A stretch of 64,000 nt of DNA, taken from positions 930,001 to 994,000 of the forward strand of contig NZ_JAFCJS010000002.1 of NCBI RefSeq assembly GCF_018130825.1. Direction: 5' to 3'. Each line of letters opens with the position of its first letter. Positions within the stretch are counted from its first letter, which is position 1. Origin of the DNA: Bradyrhizobium liaoningense. Lineage in GTDB: Bacteria > Pseudomonadota > Alphaproteobacteria > Rhizobiales > Xanthobacteraceae. Under the pieces are notes generated by a model. The model saw only the letters and a program-made list of their open reading frames with translations. It was not told the origin of the DNA and made no database searches. The position numbers were made by a program, and so were the translations under genes. This document shows positions 49,506 to 58,541 of this stretch, in pieces.

Positions 49506-51281
49506 TTACGTCGACTGCACGGCGGTGAGCAGCGCCGAGTACATGGAGTTGATGGCCTGGATCAGGGCCGAAGCCGCCGAATATTTGTTCTGGAGCGTGC
49601 TGAGATTGGCCGATTCTTCGTCGAGGTTGACGCCGGACTGCGACGACAGCGAATTCGCGTAGGTCGACTGCGCCGTCTCCTTGGAGGTGTAGTCGGCCGA
49701 CGCCTGCGAGGCCTTGCTCGAGACATCGGACACGATGGCCGAAGCGTAATCGGCCAGCGACCCCGTGGTGGCGGCAAGGCCGCCGGTCGACGCGAAGGTC
49801 CGCGAGTCCGTCAACGCGTCGTAGAAGGCATTGATCACGGTGGCGGAGCCCGAGGACAGCACCGTGCTGCCGACCGTCAGCGTCGACGACGAATCCAGCG
49901 TCGCGAGCTGCAGCTCGTTCGTTCCGGACAGGATCTTGCTGTTGACCGCGATATCCGCCGCGCTCGTTCCCGTCACGAGGTCATTGAGGCCAAAATACTC
50001 GGAAAATCCCTCGCCGGAGCTCCCCACCGAGCTCGACATCTCGTTGATGGCGACCCCGTTCCCGGAGCCGGTCGCGGTGATCGAGAGATGGCCGTCCGCA
50101 TCGACCGACGCGGACAGGCCCGAGATGCCGTTGATGGCGGTGACGAGATCGCCGACCGTGGCATAGGACGACAGGTCGAGATCGCTGTAAGAGACCAGGT
50201 TGCCGCTCTGGTCGGTGACGGCAAGGCGCACCGTGCCGGTGGCCGACAGCGCCATGCTGCTGGTGACGGATGTCGTGCCGGTCAGGCTCGTCGGCGCGGG
50301 CACCGAGGAGGCGCTATTCGAGACGCTGTTCATCGCCGAAGCAAGCTGCTGTGCGAGCTGGTCGAGCTGCGACTGCGCGTCCGGCAAGGTGTCGTCGCGG
50401 AGCGTGATCAGCGCCCCGATGTCCCCGCCGGTGATCTGCGAGGTGATGTCGACGCCGTTCACCGTGATCGCGCTGAAGCCGCTCGACGACGAGCCGGCCG
50501 AGTAGGTCGTCGCCGCCGTCACATTGGCGGCGGCGGTATAGCTGATCGTGTGCGCGGACGAGTCCACCAGCGCCTGGCCGGACGTGGTGTAGATCTGGAG
50601 ATCGCCGTTCGATGCCGTGAAATAGCTGATGTTCATCTTCGAGGCGAGATCCTGGAGCGCGGTGTTGCGCTGGTCCTCCAGGTCCGCCGTCGACTGGCCC
50701 GCCGCCGCGGTCTGCTTGATCTGGGCGTTGAGATCCGCGATCTGCTGCAGGTCCGTGTTGACGTCGTCGATCGAGGACGCGATGTCCTGGTCGGCGTCGG
50801 AGCGCAGCTTCTGGATCCCGCTCGATGTCTCCCGCAACTGGCTTGCGACGTCGTCGAGCGCGCTGACGACGTTGGATTGCAGCGAGGCGCTGCTCGGCGT
50901 GCTCGCCAGCGACGAGAGCGCCGATTCCAGCGATGCAATGCTGTTGGCGAGCGAGGTCCCGGACGAGGAATCGTCGCTGCTGCTGATCGAGCCGTAGAGC
51001 TTCTGGAGCGACGTCAGATAGGTGTTGGTGGTGTCGGCCGCGCCGAGGTCGGAATCCGCACCGACCAGCGACTTCAAGAGTAGCTTGTCGACCGTCGAGG
51101 TGATGCCCGTCACCGTGACGCCGGTGCCGACGCCGTTGGTGACGCTGCTCGACTGGCTTGCGGACTTCTTGGTATAGCCCGTCGTGTCGGCGTTCGAGAT
51201 GTTCGACGACGTCACGCTGATCTGCACGGACGTCGCCGACAATCCGCTGAAAGCGATCGATCGTGCGATATCGAGTGACAC
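49506..51281 (-). CDS. flgK: Flagellar hook-associated protein FlgK
   Basis: The 591-residue protein has the conserved N-terminal SVTSSNISNADTTGYTKK and a C-terminal SGVNLDEESANLSTLQNKYS, both typical of FlgK. The centre is serine/threonine/alanine-rich, as is usual in alphaproteobacterial hook-associated proteins. It is the first junction protein above the hook. The order flgN-like, flgK, flgL places the likely export chaperone just upstream. Confidence 0.92.
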   Translation of the reverse strand: MSLDIARSIAFSGLSATSVQISVTSSNISNADTTGYTKKSASQSSSVTNGVGTGVTVTGITSTVDKLLLKSLVGADSDLGAADTTNTYLTSLQKLYGSISSSDDSSSGTSLANSIASLESALSSLASTPSSASLQSNVVSALDDVASQLRETSSGIQKLRSDADQDIASSIDDVNTDLQQIADLNAQIKQTAAAGQSTADLEDQRNTALQDLASKMNISYFTASNGDLQIYTTSGQALVDSSAHTISYTAAANVTAATTYSAGSSSSGFSAITVNGVDITSQITGGDIGALITLRDDTLPDAQSQLDQLAQQLASAMNSVSNSASSVPAPTSLTGTTSVTSSMALSATGTVRLAVTDQSGNLVSYSDLDLSSYATVGDLVTAINGISGLSASVDADGHLSITATGSGNGVAINEMSSSVGSSGEGFSEYFGLNDLVTGTSAADIAVNSKILSGTNELQLATLDSSSTLTVGSTVLSSGSATVINAFYDALTDSRTFASTGGLAATTGSLADYASAIVSDVSSKASQASADYTSKETAQSTYANSLSSQSGVNLDEESANLSTLQNKYSAASALIQAINSMYSALLTAVQST

Positions 51282-51299
51282 GGCGGGCTCCTCGAACCG

Positions 51300-51764
51300 T
51301 CAGGCGCTGCGGCTGGTGCCGCTGGAGACCGCCCGAGCGGCGGCGACGCGGCCGGAGGCACCATAGGGCGACACCGCGGCAATCTGCTCGCGGATCGCCT
51401 GCATCACCGCCTCGATCCGGCGGTTGCTGGCTTCGATCGCCGCGCGCAGCCGCACCAGATTCTCGTCCATCGCCACACGCAGCTTCAGGATCTTGTCCAT
51501 CAGCTGCTCGCGCAGGACGAGGTCGCGCACATGCAGGCTGGTCGAGCCCGCCGCGCATTCGGCCACCGTCCGCTCGAACATCTCCGCCAGCCGGTTCTTC
51601 TCGTCGACCTGTTTCAGGCGCGAGGCAGGCAGGCCCTTGGCGAGCTCGGCATTCTCCTCGGCGACAAGCGCGGTCAGCGTGTCGATCAGCGTGATCAGCG
51701 ACTTGATCCTGACGTCGCCATTCGCAGCGTTCGTCATCTTGGCCTGGGCTACACTCATGGTCAT
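51300..51764 (-). CDS. FlgN-like flagellar export chaperone
   Basis: The 154-residue protein is helical: a long first helix (IKSLITLIDTLTALVAEENA), a charged middle and a second amphipathic helix (LVRLRAAIEASNRRIEAVM). Size, helical pattern and position directly before flgK match FlgN, the chaperone for FlgK and FlgL, although the sequence family is highly variable. It starts nine bases after the 86-residue gene. Confidence 0.7.
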   Translation of the reverse strand: MTMSVAQAKMTNAANGDVRIKSLITLIDTLTALVAEENAELAKGLPASRLKQVDEKNRLAEMFERTVAECAAGSTSLHVRDLVLREQLMDKILKLRVAMDENLVRLRAAIEASNRRIEAVMQAIREQIAAVSPYGASGRVAAARAVSSGTSRSA

Positions 51765-51773
51765 CGCCTTCTT

Positions 51774-52034
51774 CTAGTTATGCCGGTTGCCGCGGCGGAC
51801 TTGCGAGCTGCGCAAATACGCACCGATCGCGGTCGCCCTGACGGTTGCCTGCCTCATCTCGCCCTCGATCTCCGCGCATTCCCGCAGGAGACCGCGGCGT
51901 GTCGTTTCGACGTCGTCGAGCAGGGCGAGGAGCTGCTTGCGGTCACGGCCCCTGACGGTCGCGGCCCGCGCCAACAGCCGCTGCATTCGGCGCAACAGCG
52001 CTTCGCCGGCCGCGTTTGCCTTTTCACCGGCCAT
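51774..52034 (-). CDS. Hypothetical flagellar-locus protein, 86 residues
   Basis: The small, strongly basic and helical protein has no signal peptide or cysteine. Residues about 10-60 could form a coiled-coil (LLRRMQRLLARAATVRGRDR and LLALLDDVETTRRG). It lies in a tight chain, three bases after flgE and nine before the FlgN-like gene, so it should be part of flagellar assembly, perhaps a second export chaperone. I do not recognise a named family. Confidence 0.65.
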   Translation of the reverse strand: MAGEKANAAGEALLRRMQRLLARAATVRGRDRKQLLALLDDVETTRRGLLRECAEIEGEMRQATVRATAIGAYLRSSQVRRGNRHN

Positions 52035-52037
52035 CGC

Positions 52038-53303
52038 TCACCTCATCGCCGAGATCAGGGTGTCGTACATCTTGTTGACGGTGGAGATGACCTGGGACGC
52101 GGCGGAATAGGCCTGCTGCGCCGAGATCATGCTCGAGAACTGGCTCGAGGTATCGGTGGTCGAGGACTCCAGCTCGCTGCCGTAGATCGTGCCCGCGCCG
52201 TTCTCGCCGGAGCCCTGCAGCGAGGCATTGCCCGACGTAACGGTCGCCGAATAGAGTCCGTTGCTGGACGCGGCGAGCCCGTTGGGATCGGCAAAGGTCG
52301 CAACTGCGATCTTGTAGATCGCAATGGTCTCGCCGTTGGAATAGGTCGCGTTGACGAGGCCGTCGTCGCCGATCGAGATGCTCGACAGCTTGCCGTAGGA
52401 GAGGCCGTCCGAGTCGATGCTGGTGACGTTGACCGACGGCGTGGTCTCGCCGGAGGCATATTGCGTCAGGCCATCGGTGCCGCCGACCGTGCCGAGATCC
52501 ATGGTGATCGTGCTGTCGGCCGCGCCGTCGGTCCAGCCGGTGATCGAGACGGTTGCCGGGTCCGGGCTGGTGCTCGCCAGCGAGCCGTCGCTGTTGAAGG
52601 TGATGTCGATCGTGCCCGAGGCGGTGCCCGTCGCGGTCGTGGTGTCCGAGGTCGAGGTCGGATTGGCGAAGCTCGCGCTCCAGGCGTTGGTGCCGGTCTT
52701 GGTCCAGGTGATCTGCATCGTATTCGCCGCGCCGAGCGAATCGTAGACCGTCATCGAGCTGGTATAGGTGTCGCCTGTGGCGGCATCCGACGGCAGATTG
52801 GCCGCAATCGTGGTCTTGGTGGTGGCGCTGCCGCTGGTCGAGGCGATTTGGGTGTTGATGGCCTCGAGATTGCTCGCCGATTCGCTGCCGACGACATTGC
52901 CGTCCGCATCGGTGCGCCAGCCCTCGAGATAGCTGCCGCTGTTCTCGAGATAGCCGGCATTGTTGATCGTGAAGGCGCCGTTGCGGGTATAGGACGTGAT
53001 GCCGCCGGACGTGGCACTGGTCACCACGAAGAAGCCCGAGCCCTGGATCGCGACGTCGGTGGCATTGGAGGTCGCGGCGAGCAGGCCCTGCTGGGTGATG
53101 TTGGAACGGCCCGAGACGGTGACGCCGCCCGACGCGTAGGAGGTGGTGTTGCTCGAAGCCGTCACGAGCGCGTCGAACATCGCCGACGTCGTCTTGTAGC
53201 CGGTCGTATCGGAGTTGGCGATGTTGTCGCTGATCATCGACAGGGACTGGCTCTGCGCACTGAGCGCCGAGATCGCCGAGGACAATGCACCGGTGAGACT
53301 CAT
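52038..53303 (-). CDS. flgE: Flagellar hook protein FlgE
   Basis: The 421-residue protein carries the rod/hook N-terminal motif SMISDNIANSDTTGYK, the FlgE domain with IQGSGFFVV and FTINNAGYLENSG, and the C-terminal SQFSSMISAQQAYSAASQVI with a final VNKMYDTLISAMR. It forms the hook between basal body and filament. It lies 31 bases after flgD, the hook cap gene, as in many flagellar operons. Confidence 0.94.
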   Translation of the reverse strand: MSLTGALSSAISALSAQSQSLSMISDNIANSDTTGYKTTSAMFDALVTASSNTTSYASGGVTVSGRSNITQQGLLAATSNATDVAIQGSGFFVVTSATSGGITSYTRNGAFTINNAGYLENSGSYLEGWRTDADGNVVGSESASNLEAINTQIASTSGSATTKTTIAANLPSDAATGDTYTSSMTVYDSLGAANTMQITWTKTGTNAWSASFANPTSTSDTTTATGTASGTIDITFNSDGSLASTSPDPATVSITGWTDGAADSTITMDLGTVGGTDGLTQYASGETTPSVNVTSIDSDGLSYGKLSSISIGDDGLVNATYSNGETIAIYKIAVATFADPNGLAASSNGLYSATVTSGNASLQGSGENGAGTIYGSELESSTTDTSSQFSSMISAQQAYSAASQVISTVNKMYDTLISAMR

Positions 53304-53334
53304 GATGAAACTCCTAGAAAAGCAGGCCTTGAGA

Positions 53335-54000
53335 TCAGGACGTGACGCCGAGGATGTTGGCGGCGCTGACGGCGACGCCGTTCACCGTCAGCGAAGGCGT
53401 GGACGTCGAGGTGTCGATGCCGGTCACCGTGCCGGTGACGGTCGTGTAATTGAGGACCGAGTTGCCGGCGCTATCAGTCGCGGTCACCGAGATGGTGTAC
53501 TTGCTGCCGTCGGAGAGCTGATTGCCGCTTGAATCCTTGCCGTCCCAGGTGAAGGTGTTCGAGCCCGAGTTTCCCGTGCCGGTGCCGGTGTAGACGACGT
53601 TGCCGGAGGAGTCCGAGATGCTGATCGAGACGTTCGAAGCCGCCGAGGACAGCGAATAGCCGAACGTTGCCGAGCCGTTGCTCAGGGTCGAGGTGTCGGT
53701 CTTCGCCTCGACGGTGTGGCCGATATAGTTCACCGAGTTCAGCGTCACGAGGCTCGAGAACGAGCTCGCGAGCGAGGACATGTTGGAGTTGATCGACTCC
53801 TGCTGGGTGAAATTGGCGTAGGAGGTGAGCTGGTTGATGAAGTCGGTGGTCGAGGTCGCGTTCAGCGGATCCTGGTTCTGGAGCTCGCTGACGAGCAGGC
53901 TGAGAAAGTCGCTCGACGTCAGCGACGAACTCGATGACGTGCTCGACGACGACGTCGTCGTGGTCGCGGTCGTCGCTGAACTTACGGCGGAAACGGTCAT
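53335..54000 (-). CDS. flgD: Flagellar hook assembly protein FlgD
   Basis: The 221-residue reading starts at ATG 53998-54000; an upstream extension lacks similarity. The conserved segment SDFLSLLVSELQNQDPLNAT is unmistakable, preceded by a serine/threonine-only linker and followed by an Ig-like FlgD domain (FTWDGKDSSGNQLSDG). It is the cap on which FlgE polymerises. It is the first gene of the flgD-flgE-unknown-flgN-flgK-flgL unit; its promoter should lie in 54001-54268, where I see no clear consensus. Confidence 0.93.
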   Translation of the reverse strand: MTVSAVSSATTATTTTSSSSTSSSSSLTSSDFLSLLVSELQNQDPLNATSTTDFINQLTSYANFTQQESINSNMSSLASSFSSLVTLNSVNYIGHTVEAKTDTSTLSNGSATFGYSLSSAASNVSISISDSSGNVVYTGTGTGNSGSNTFTWDGKDSSGNQLSDGSKYTISVTATDSAGNSVLNYTTVTGTVTGIDTSTSTPSLTVNGVAVSAANILGVTS

Positions 54001-54268
54001 CAGAAACTCCGCTTTCTTGCGCGGTCGGCGAGCCGGTGTCGGGTCGCGGCGCTTGAAATCTGTGTGCTGATGAAACGCGTGGACGCGCGGATTCAGGCGA
54101 GGATTCGCGCGTGAGAAAATGGCTTTCGACACGGCAAAATCTGCCGCGTGCGCGTCTTAAAAGAGCGGTGAGTTCAAGGTGATTTGCATCGTCGGTGACG
54201 CTGCGCTCGCTCGCTCCGCAAGCGGGGAGAGGCGAAGCAAGAAACGAGTTCTAGTCGAGAGAGGCCGT

Positions 54269-54541
54269 TCAGCTCTCCGCCGTCTCGCCTTCCGTGCGCG
54301 GCTCGGCGGTGTCGCCTTTCATTTTCGCAGCAGCAGCGACGATGCGGTCGGCGAGGCCCTTCGGCGCACGGACCGGGGGCGCAGTAAGCGCCTGGCGCAA
54401 CGCGCGCGCTTCGTCCAGCAGGGCCTGCGCGGCGGAGGATTGCGCCAGCAGCGCTTCGGCGGGCAAACGCCGGTCGTCGGGCCAGAGGGAGAGATCCTCG
54501 CCCAGCCGATCGATCAGTTCCTCAAACTCGGTGACGTCCAT
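54269..54541 (-). CDS. Hypothetical protein, 90 residues
   Basis: The protein begins MDVTEFEELIDRLGEDLSLW, with a run of helices containing ALLAQSSAAQALLDEARALR. As far as I recall, proteins of this type often accompany ECF sigma factors and periplasmic heavy-metal-sensor (CpxP-like) proteins in Rhizobiales. Here no such sensor gene is adjacent; an ECF sigma gene lies 3.3 kb away on the same strand beyond fliC. It follows fliS by 159 bases. Function unknown; a regulator-binding role is a guess. Confidence 0.6.
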   Translation of the reverse strand: MDVTEFEELIDRLGEDLSLWPDDRRLPAEALLAQSSAAQALLDEARALRQALTAPPVRAPKGLADRIVAAAAKMKGDTAEPRTEGETAES

Positions 54542-54700
54542 CGCCCGCCGATCCCGCCTCGGTCAGGCTCGTCATAAAGCATTGCAGGCGCGGCGGAAAC
54601 CGGATTTCAACGGCCTCGGGCGCCAAAAGCGCCCGCGGCGCTACGGAAAGCGGTGGAAACGGCACCCTGCCTTCCCCGCGTCGCGGAGGAGCAGGCGTCG

Positions 54701-55129
54701 TCAGCCCTTGCGGGCCGAATCGGCTGGCCCAGGCTTGCCGCTCCGCACGGTCGTGTCGACGAATTCCCAGGCCTCCCGCAGCTCGGTCAGCCCGGCGATG
54801 ATGCGGCCGAAACTTTGGCGGGCGTGCGGACGGCCATAGGACTTGAGGCTCGCCAGGATCATCGCGTTGTAGGTCTGGAACAGACGCTCCGCGACGTCGC
54901 CGCCTTTGGCGAAGTCGAGGTTGTGGCTGAGCCCGCGCAGGATCGCGGTCGCCTTCATCAGGTAGTCGTGCCCTTCCTCGAAGCGCCGCGCCTCCTGGGC
55001 CGCCAGCGATTTCTGCAGAAACGTGATCGTGCCGCCAAGCAGCATCGAGACCGCCTTGAGCGGCGGCACGGTCGTCGCCGTTCCCCGATAGGCCTGGTTG
55101 GCCATGTACGCCATCGGATTATGCATCAT
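54701..55129 (-). CDS. fliS: Flagellar export chaperone FliS
   Basis: About 142 residues from ATG 55127-55129, overlapping the fliD stop by one base. FliS features are MANQAYRGTATTVPPLKAVSM at the N-terminus, a four-helix body and FQTYNAMILASLKSYG. FliS holds flagellin in the cytoplasm before export. Pairing with fliD upstream is the common arrangement. Confidence 0.87.
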   Translation of the reverse strand: MMHNPMAYMANQAYRGTATTVPPLKAVSMLLGGTITFLQKSLAAQEARRFEEGHDYLMKATAILRGLSHNLDFAKGGDVAERLFQTYNAMILASLKSYGRPHARQSFGRIIAGLTELREAWEFVDTTVRSGKPGPADSARKG

Positions 55130-56811
55130 CAATCACTCGAGCTGGAATTGAGCAGGGCCTTGAGATAGTCGAGCGTGCTGTTGGCGCTCTCGATCGCGGC
55201 CTGGTACTTCGCGTATTGCGTCTGGAGCTGCGACTGCAGCGTCGAGGCCGCGCTGTTGATGTCGTCGACCTTCTGCTGAAGCTCGTCGTCGCGGTTGGTC
55301 AGGCTGGTGATCTGCGTTTGCAGCGCGCCTGACGACGACGAATAGTTCTTCGCGATCTGATAGATCTGCGATGCAATCCCGGTGGTCGAGGTCACCGTGA
55401 TCGACTGCGAGGTCGAACCGCTATAGGTGAAGGCCATACCGGCATAGATCGAGCCGGAGGCGCCGATGATGGTGGTGCCGCTGACCGTGAACAGCGAGGA
55501 ATCGCCGCCGACCGAGGCCGCGGTGAGATTTCCGTCGGAATCGACGGTGAGATCCAGCGTGAAGGATTGCGGCGACGTCCCGGTGTTGACGACGCTGAGC
55601 TGGCTCGACGACGTCGTGGTCTGCGCCGACAGCAGCTTGGTCACGCCGCTCAGATTGGTGCTCAGGATATCCGACAGCGTCGAGGTGTCGAGCTCGAGCT
55701 CGTTCTTCTCGTTGAAGGACAGGCCGAGATCGGCCATGGTCATGTCGCCCACGGTGCTGTTCAGGGCGTTCTGGAGCGCATCCATGATGTTGCGCATCGT
55801 GCCGTCGCCGAACAGGACCGCGCTTGAATCCGCTGTGCCGTCGGTTGCGGTCGCCTGCTGGGCGACGACCTCGTCGCGAAAGGCGTTGTAGTTGGTGACG
55901 AACGTCTCCAGCGCCGATTCGATCTGGCTGGTATCGGTCTCGATGCTGATGTTCAGCGAGGTTCCGTCCGGCGTCGCCTGGAGCAGGCTGAAGGTGACCC
56001 CGCTCAGGACGTCCGAGATGTCGTTGGTATCGCGGGTCATCGAGATGCCGTCGAGCGTGAACTCGGCCGACTGCGCCTCCTGGATGACGTTGGTGAAGCT
56101 GCCCGAGCTGTCGGTCACGCCGAGCTCGTTCATGATGTCGTCGCCGGACGTGCTGGAATAAGTGATATCGGCCGCATCCTCGGTGCCGGTCAGCACCATC
56201 TGGTACGACGTGCTGGAGACCTGCACGATGGAGGCCTGGACGTTGGTCGTCGAGGTCTGTGCATTGATGGCATCGACGACGTCCTGCAGCGACATCGTGC
56301 TGGTGACGGTGATGTCGGACGTAGCACCGCCCGAAAGGCCGATGGAAAACGTGCCGGAATAGCCGAGCTCGTCGGTCTGGCTCGATTGCGCGGTGCCGGA
56401 AACCTTGTGTGCGGTCGCGAGCTGACTGATCGTCAGCGTATGGTCGCCGATCGCAGCCCCGTTCTTGATCGTCATGGAGAGCGCCGACGAGGCGCTGACA
56501 TCGCCGGTCGAGCTGATGCTCGCGGCGCGCGTCGCGAACGCGCTGCTGGAGAGCGAGTTGACCACCGCGGTCGAGAGCGACGACAGGCCCGAATACAGCG
56601 TCTGCAGATCGGTCTGCAGCGTCTGATAGGCCGAGATCTTGGCCTCGTTGTTCGTGATCGTGGTCGAGATCGTGTCCGCCTGCGCGGTTTTCGCGTCGAC
56701 TGCGGACTGGATCAGCGCGGACCAGTCGATGCTGCTCGAATTGGTCGTCCCGCTCGTGGTGACGGTGACGCCGGAACTTGTGCTGCTGCTGGTTGAGCTG
56801 ACGCTGGTCAC
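55129..56811 (-). CDS. fliD: Flagellar filament cap protein FliD
   Basis: The 560-residue protein has the FliD N-terminal segment (SIDWSALIQSAVDAKTAQAD), KNGAAIGDHTLTISQLA, the FliD_C domain with FVTNYNAFRDEV and a C-terminal coiled-coil (LQTQYAKYQAAIESANSTL). It caps the growing filament. The start is GTG 56811; the ribosome-binding site is weak, so the exact first codon may differ. It follows fliC, with a strong hairpin between. Confidence 0.93.
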   Translation of the reverse strand: MTSVSSTSSSTSSGVTVTTSGTTNSSSIDWSALIQSAVDAKTAQADTISTTITNNEAKISAYQTLQTDLQTLYSGLSSLSTAVVNSLSSSAFATRAASISSTGDVSASSALSMTIKNGAAIGDHTLTISQLATAHKVSGTAQSSQTDELGYSGTFSIGLSGGATSDITVTSTMSLQDVVDAINAQTSTTNVQASIVQVSSTSYQMVLTGTEDAADITYSSTSGDDIMNELGVTDSSGSFTNVIQEAQSAEFTLDGISMTRDTNDISDVLSGVTFSLLQATPDGTSLNISIETDTSQIESALETFVTNYNAFRDEVVAQQATATDGTADSSAVLFGDGTMRNIMDALQNALNSTVGDMTMADLGLSFNEKNELELDTSTLSDILSTNLSGVTKLLSAQTTTSSSQLSVVNTGTSPQSFTLDLTVDSDGNLTAASVGGDSSLFTVSGTTIIGASGSIYAGMAFTYSGSTSQSITVTSTTGIASQIYQIAKNYSSSSGALQTQITSLTNRDDELQQKVDDINSAASTLQSQLQTQYAKYQAAIESANSTLDYLKALLNSSSSD

Positions 56812-56837
56812 TTTGCCTGACTATCCCCTGGCAGAGA

Positions 56838-56862
56838 GCGGGCCGGCGTCATGCCGGCCCGC
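56838..56862 (-). terminator. Hairpin between fliC and fliD
   Basis: GCGGGCCGGC and GCCGGCCCGC (56838-56847 and 56853-56862) form a perfect ten-base-pair GC stem with a five-base loop, 11 bases after the fliC stop. Only a short pyrimidine-rich tail follows, so termination may be partial, giving more fliC than fliD message. Confidence 0.65.
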
Positions 56863-56873
56863 CCGGATCATCA

Positions 56874-57698
56874 TCAGCCCAGCAGCTTGAGCAGGTACTG
56901 CGGCATCTGGTTCGCCGCGGCCAGCGCCGAGACGGCGGCCTGGGTCTTCACTTCCGCGGACGAGAGCTTGGACTGCTCGGCCGCGATGTCGACGTCCTTG
57001 ATCGCCGAATTCGCGGACTGCAGGTTCTGGGTCTGGGTCGAGATCGAGTCGGCGCTGAAGTTGAAGCGCGATTCCTGGGCGCCGATGCTGGCGCGGGCGG
57101 CGGAAACCGTATCGATCGCCGTATCGAGCGTGGTCAGTGCCGAGGTCGCATCCGACAGCGTGCTGACGTCCAGCGAGGAGACGCCGAGCGAGGATGCGGT
57201 GAGGCTGGTGAGCGTGATCGTGATGGTGTCCGAGCCGGACGAGCCGACCAGCACCGAGACGCCCGAGGCGAACACGCTGGAGCCGTCGAGCAGGCTCTGG
57301 CTGGAATAGCGGGTGCCGGACGCGATCGAGTCGATTTCGCTCGTGAGCTGCGTGAATTCCGAGTTGATGTAGGCGCGGCTGGAGTCGGTCGTGGTGCCCG
57401 AGGCGGACTCGGAGGCGAGCGACTTCATGCGGGCCAGAATGTCGGAGATGTTCGAAGCGCCGCCATCGGCGGTCTGCAGGATCGCGGTCGCCTGCGAGGC
57501 GTTGGTCGCGGCCTGCTGCAGGGTGGTGACGTCCGAGGAGATGCGGGTCGAGATCGCAAGGCCGGCGGCGTCGTCGGACGCGGAGGTGATGCGCGAGCCG
57601 CTCGACAGCTTCGAGAGCGAGCTGGTCTCCTGCGACGAATTGATGTTGAGGTAACGGACCGCGGCGTTGGCGGCGGTATTGGTATTGATTGCGGGCAT
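56874..57698 (-). CDS. fliC: Flagellin
   Basis: The 274-residue flagellin has almost only the conserved D0/D1 ends: N-terminal INTNTAANAAVRYLNINSSQ and LSSGSRITSASDDAAGLAIS, C-terminal ASIGAQESRFNFSADSIS and ending AANQMPQYLLKLLG. The short variable centre suggests a thin-filament flagellin rather than the large polar type of Bradyrhizobium. The start ATG has AGGAG six bases upstream. The 144 bases upstream contain an AT-rich patch but no promoter consensus I could trust. Confidence 0.94.
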   Translation of the reverse strand: MPAINTNTAANAAVRYLNINSSQETSSLSKLSSGSRITSASDDAAGLAISTRISSDVTTLQQAATNASQATAILQTADGGASNISDILARMKSLASESASGTTTDSSRAYINSEFTQLTSEIDSIASGTRYSSQSLLDGSSVFASGVSVLVGSSGSDTITITLTSLTASSLGVSSLDVSTLSDATSALTTLDTAIDTVSAARASIGAQESRFNFSADSISTQTQNLQSANSAIKDVDIAAEQSKLSSAEVKTQAAVSALAAANQMPQYLLKLLG

Positions 57699-57842
57699 TG
57701 AAAGCTCCTGTGCTGATGGGCATGGCGTGCCGCATCGTGGAAATCGACTTACGACGACGCGGACCGCAGCCCCGTCCGTTCGCTCAAACGGCGGAGCGCA
57801 GAGAGATCAGGCGCGGAAAATTTTGCGGCGTGAATTTTATGG

Positions 57843-58541
57843 TTAGCAGTCGGTAAACGCGGTGCGGATGTCGCGTTCGTGCTTGCGCAGCAATTGCCGG
57901 AGCTGCTGACGCCCGCGCTTGAGCAGCGACTCCACCGCGGCGACCGTCGTGTCCATCACCTGGGCGATCTCGCCGTTGCTCATGTTCTCGTGGTACGAGA
58001 AGATCACCGCGATGCGCTGCTGCTCGGGCAGGCGCTGCATCGCGAGCTCCAGCATGTCGTTCAGCTCGTTGCGCTCGATAATCTCGACGGCGCCGGGCTG
58101 GCCGTCGGCGACTTCCGGCACCGTCTCGACGTTTTCATTGCGCGGCTTGCGCCTGATGTCGATGCAGCGGTTGGAGATGACGCGGTAGAGCCAGGTCGAG
58201 AACTTGGCGCGGCCGTGCTGCCAGCGACCGCGATGGCTCCAGACCTTGAGCATGGTGTCCTGCACCACGTCCTCGGCGTCCGCCGCGTTGCCGACGATGC
58301 GCAGGGCGATCGCATAGGCGCGATCGATGTGACGCTCGACCAGCATGCGGAACGCCGCCTCGTCGTCGGCAGCGAGCCTGTCCAGCAGCTCGCTGTCTTC
58401 GTCGAAGACGACATCGTCGGCAGCGGGCGCGCTGTCCGGCGCGAGCGGCACCGACGGCGTCACCTGCACGACCGCATCGACCGGCGCCGTCGTCGTGATC
58501 TCGGCCTCGGCGGGAGCCCAGACATCAGCAGCGTAACTCAT
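57843..58541 (-). CDS. ECF-type RNA polymerase sigma factor
   Basis: The start chosen is ATG 58539-58541 with GGAGG upstream, giving 232 residues. An acidic, alanine/proline-rich extension of about 65 residues precedes the sigma-2 region (DEAAFRMLVERHIDRAYAIA; VVQDTMLKVW), and sigma-4 (LPEQQRIAVIFSYHENMSNG) has the DNA-binding helix ending AAVESLLKRGRQQL. No anti-sigma gene is adjacent. Target promoters are unknown; the position next to fliC and the surface-modification genes makes regulation of those possible. Confidence 0.9.
   Translation of the reverse strand: MSYAADVWAPAEAEITTTAPVDAVVQVTPSVPLAPDSAPAADDVVFDEDSELLDRLAADDEAAFRMLVERHIDRAYAIALRIVGNAADAEDVVQDTMLKVWSHRGRWQHGRAKFSTWLYRVISNRCIDIRRKPRNENVETVPEVADGQPGAVEIIERNELNDMLELAMQRLPEQQRIAVIFSYHENMSNGEIAQVMDTTVAAVESLLKRGRQQLRQLLRKHERDIRTAFTDC

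Noticed and set aside
56838..56862. Hairpin considered as a strong rho-independent terminator
   Set aside because: The stem is perfect but lacks a proper T-run, so only partial termination is proposed.
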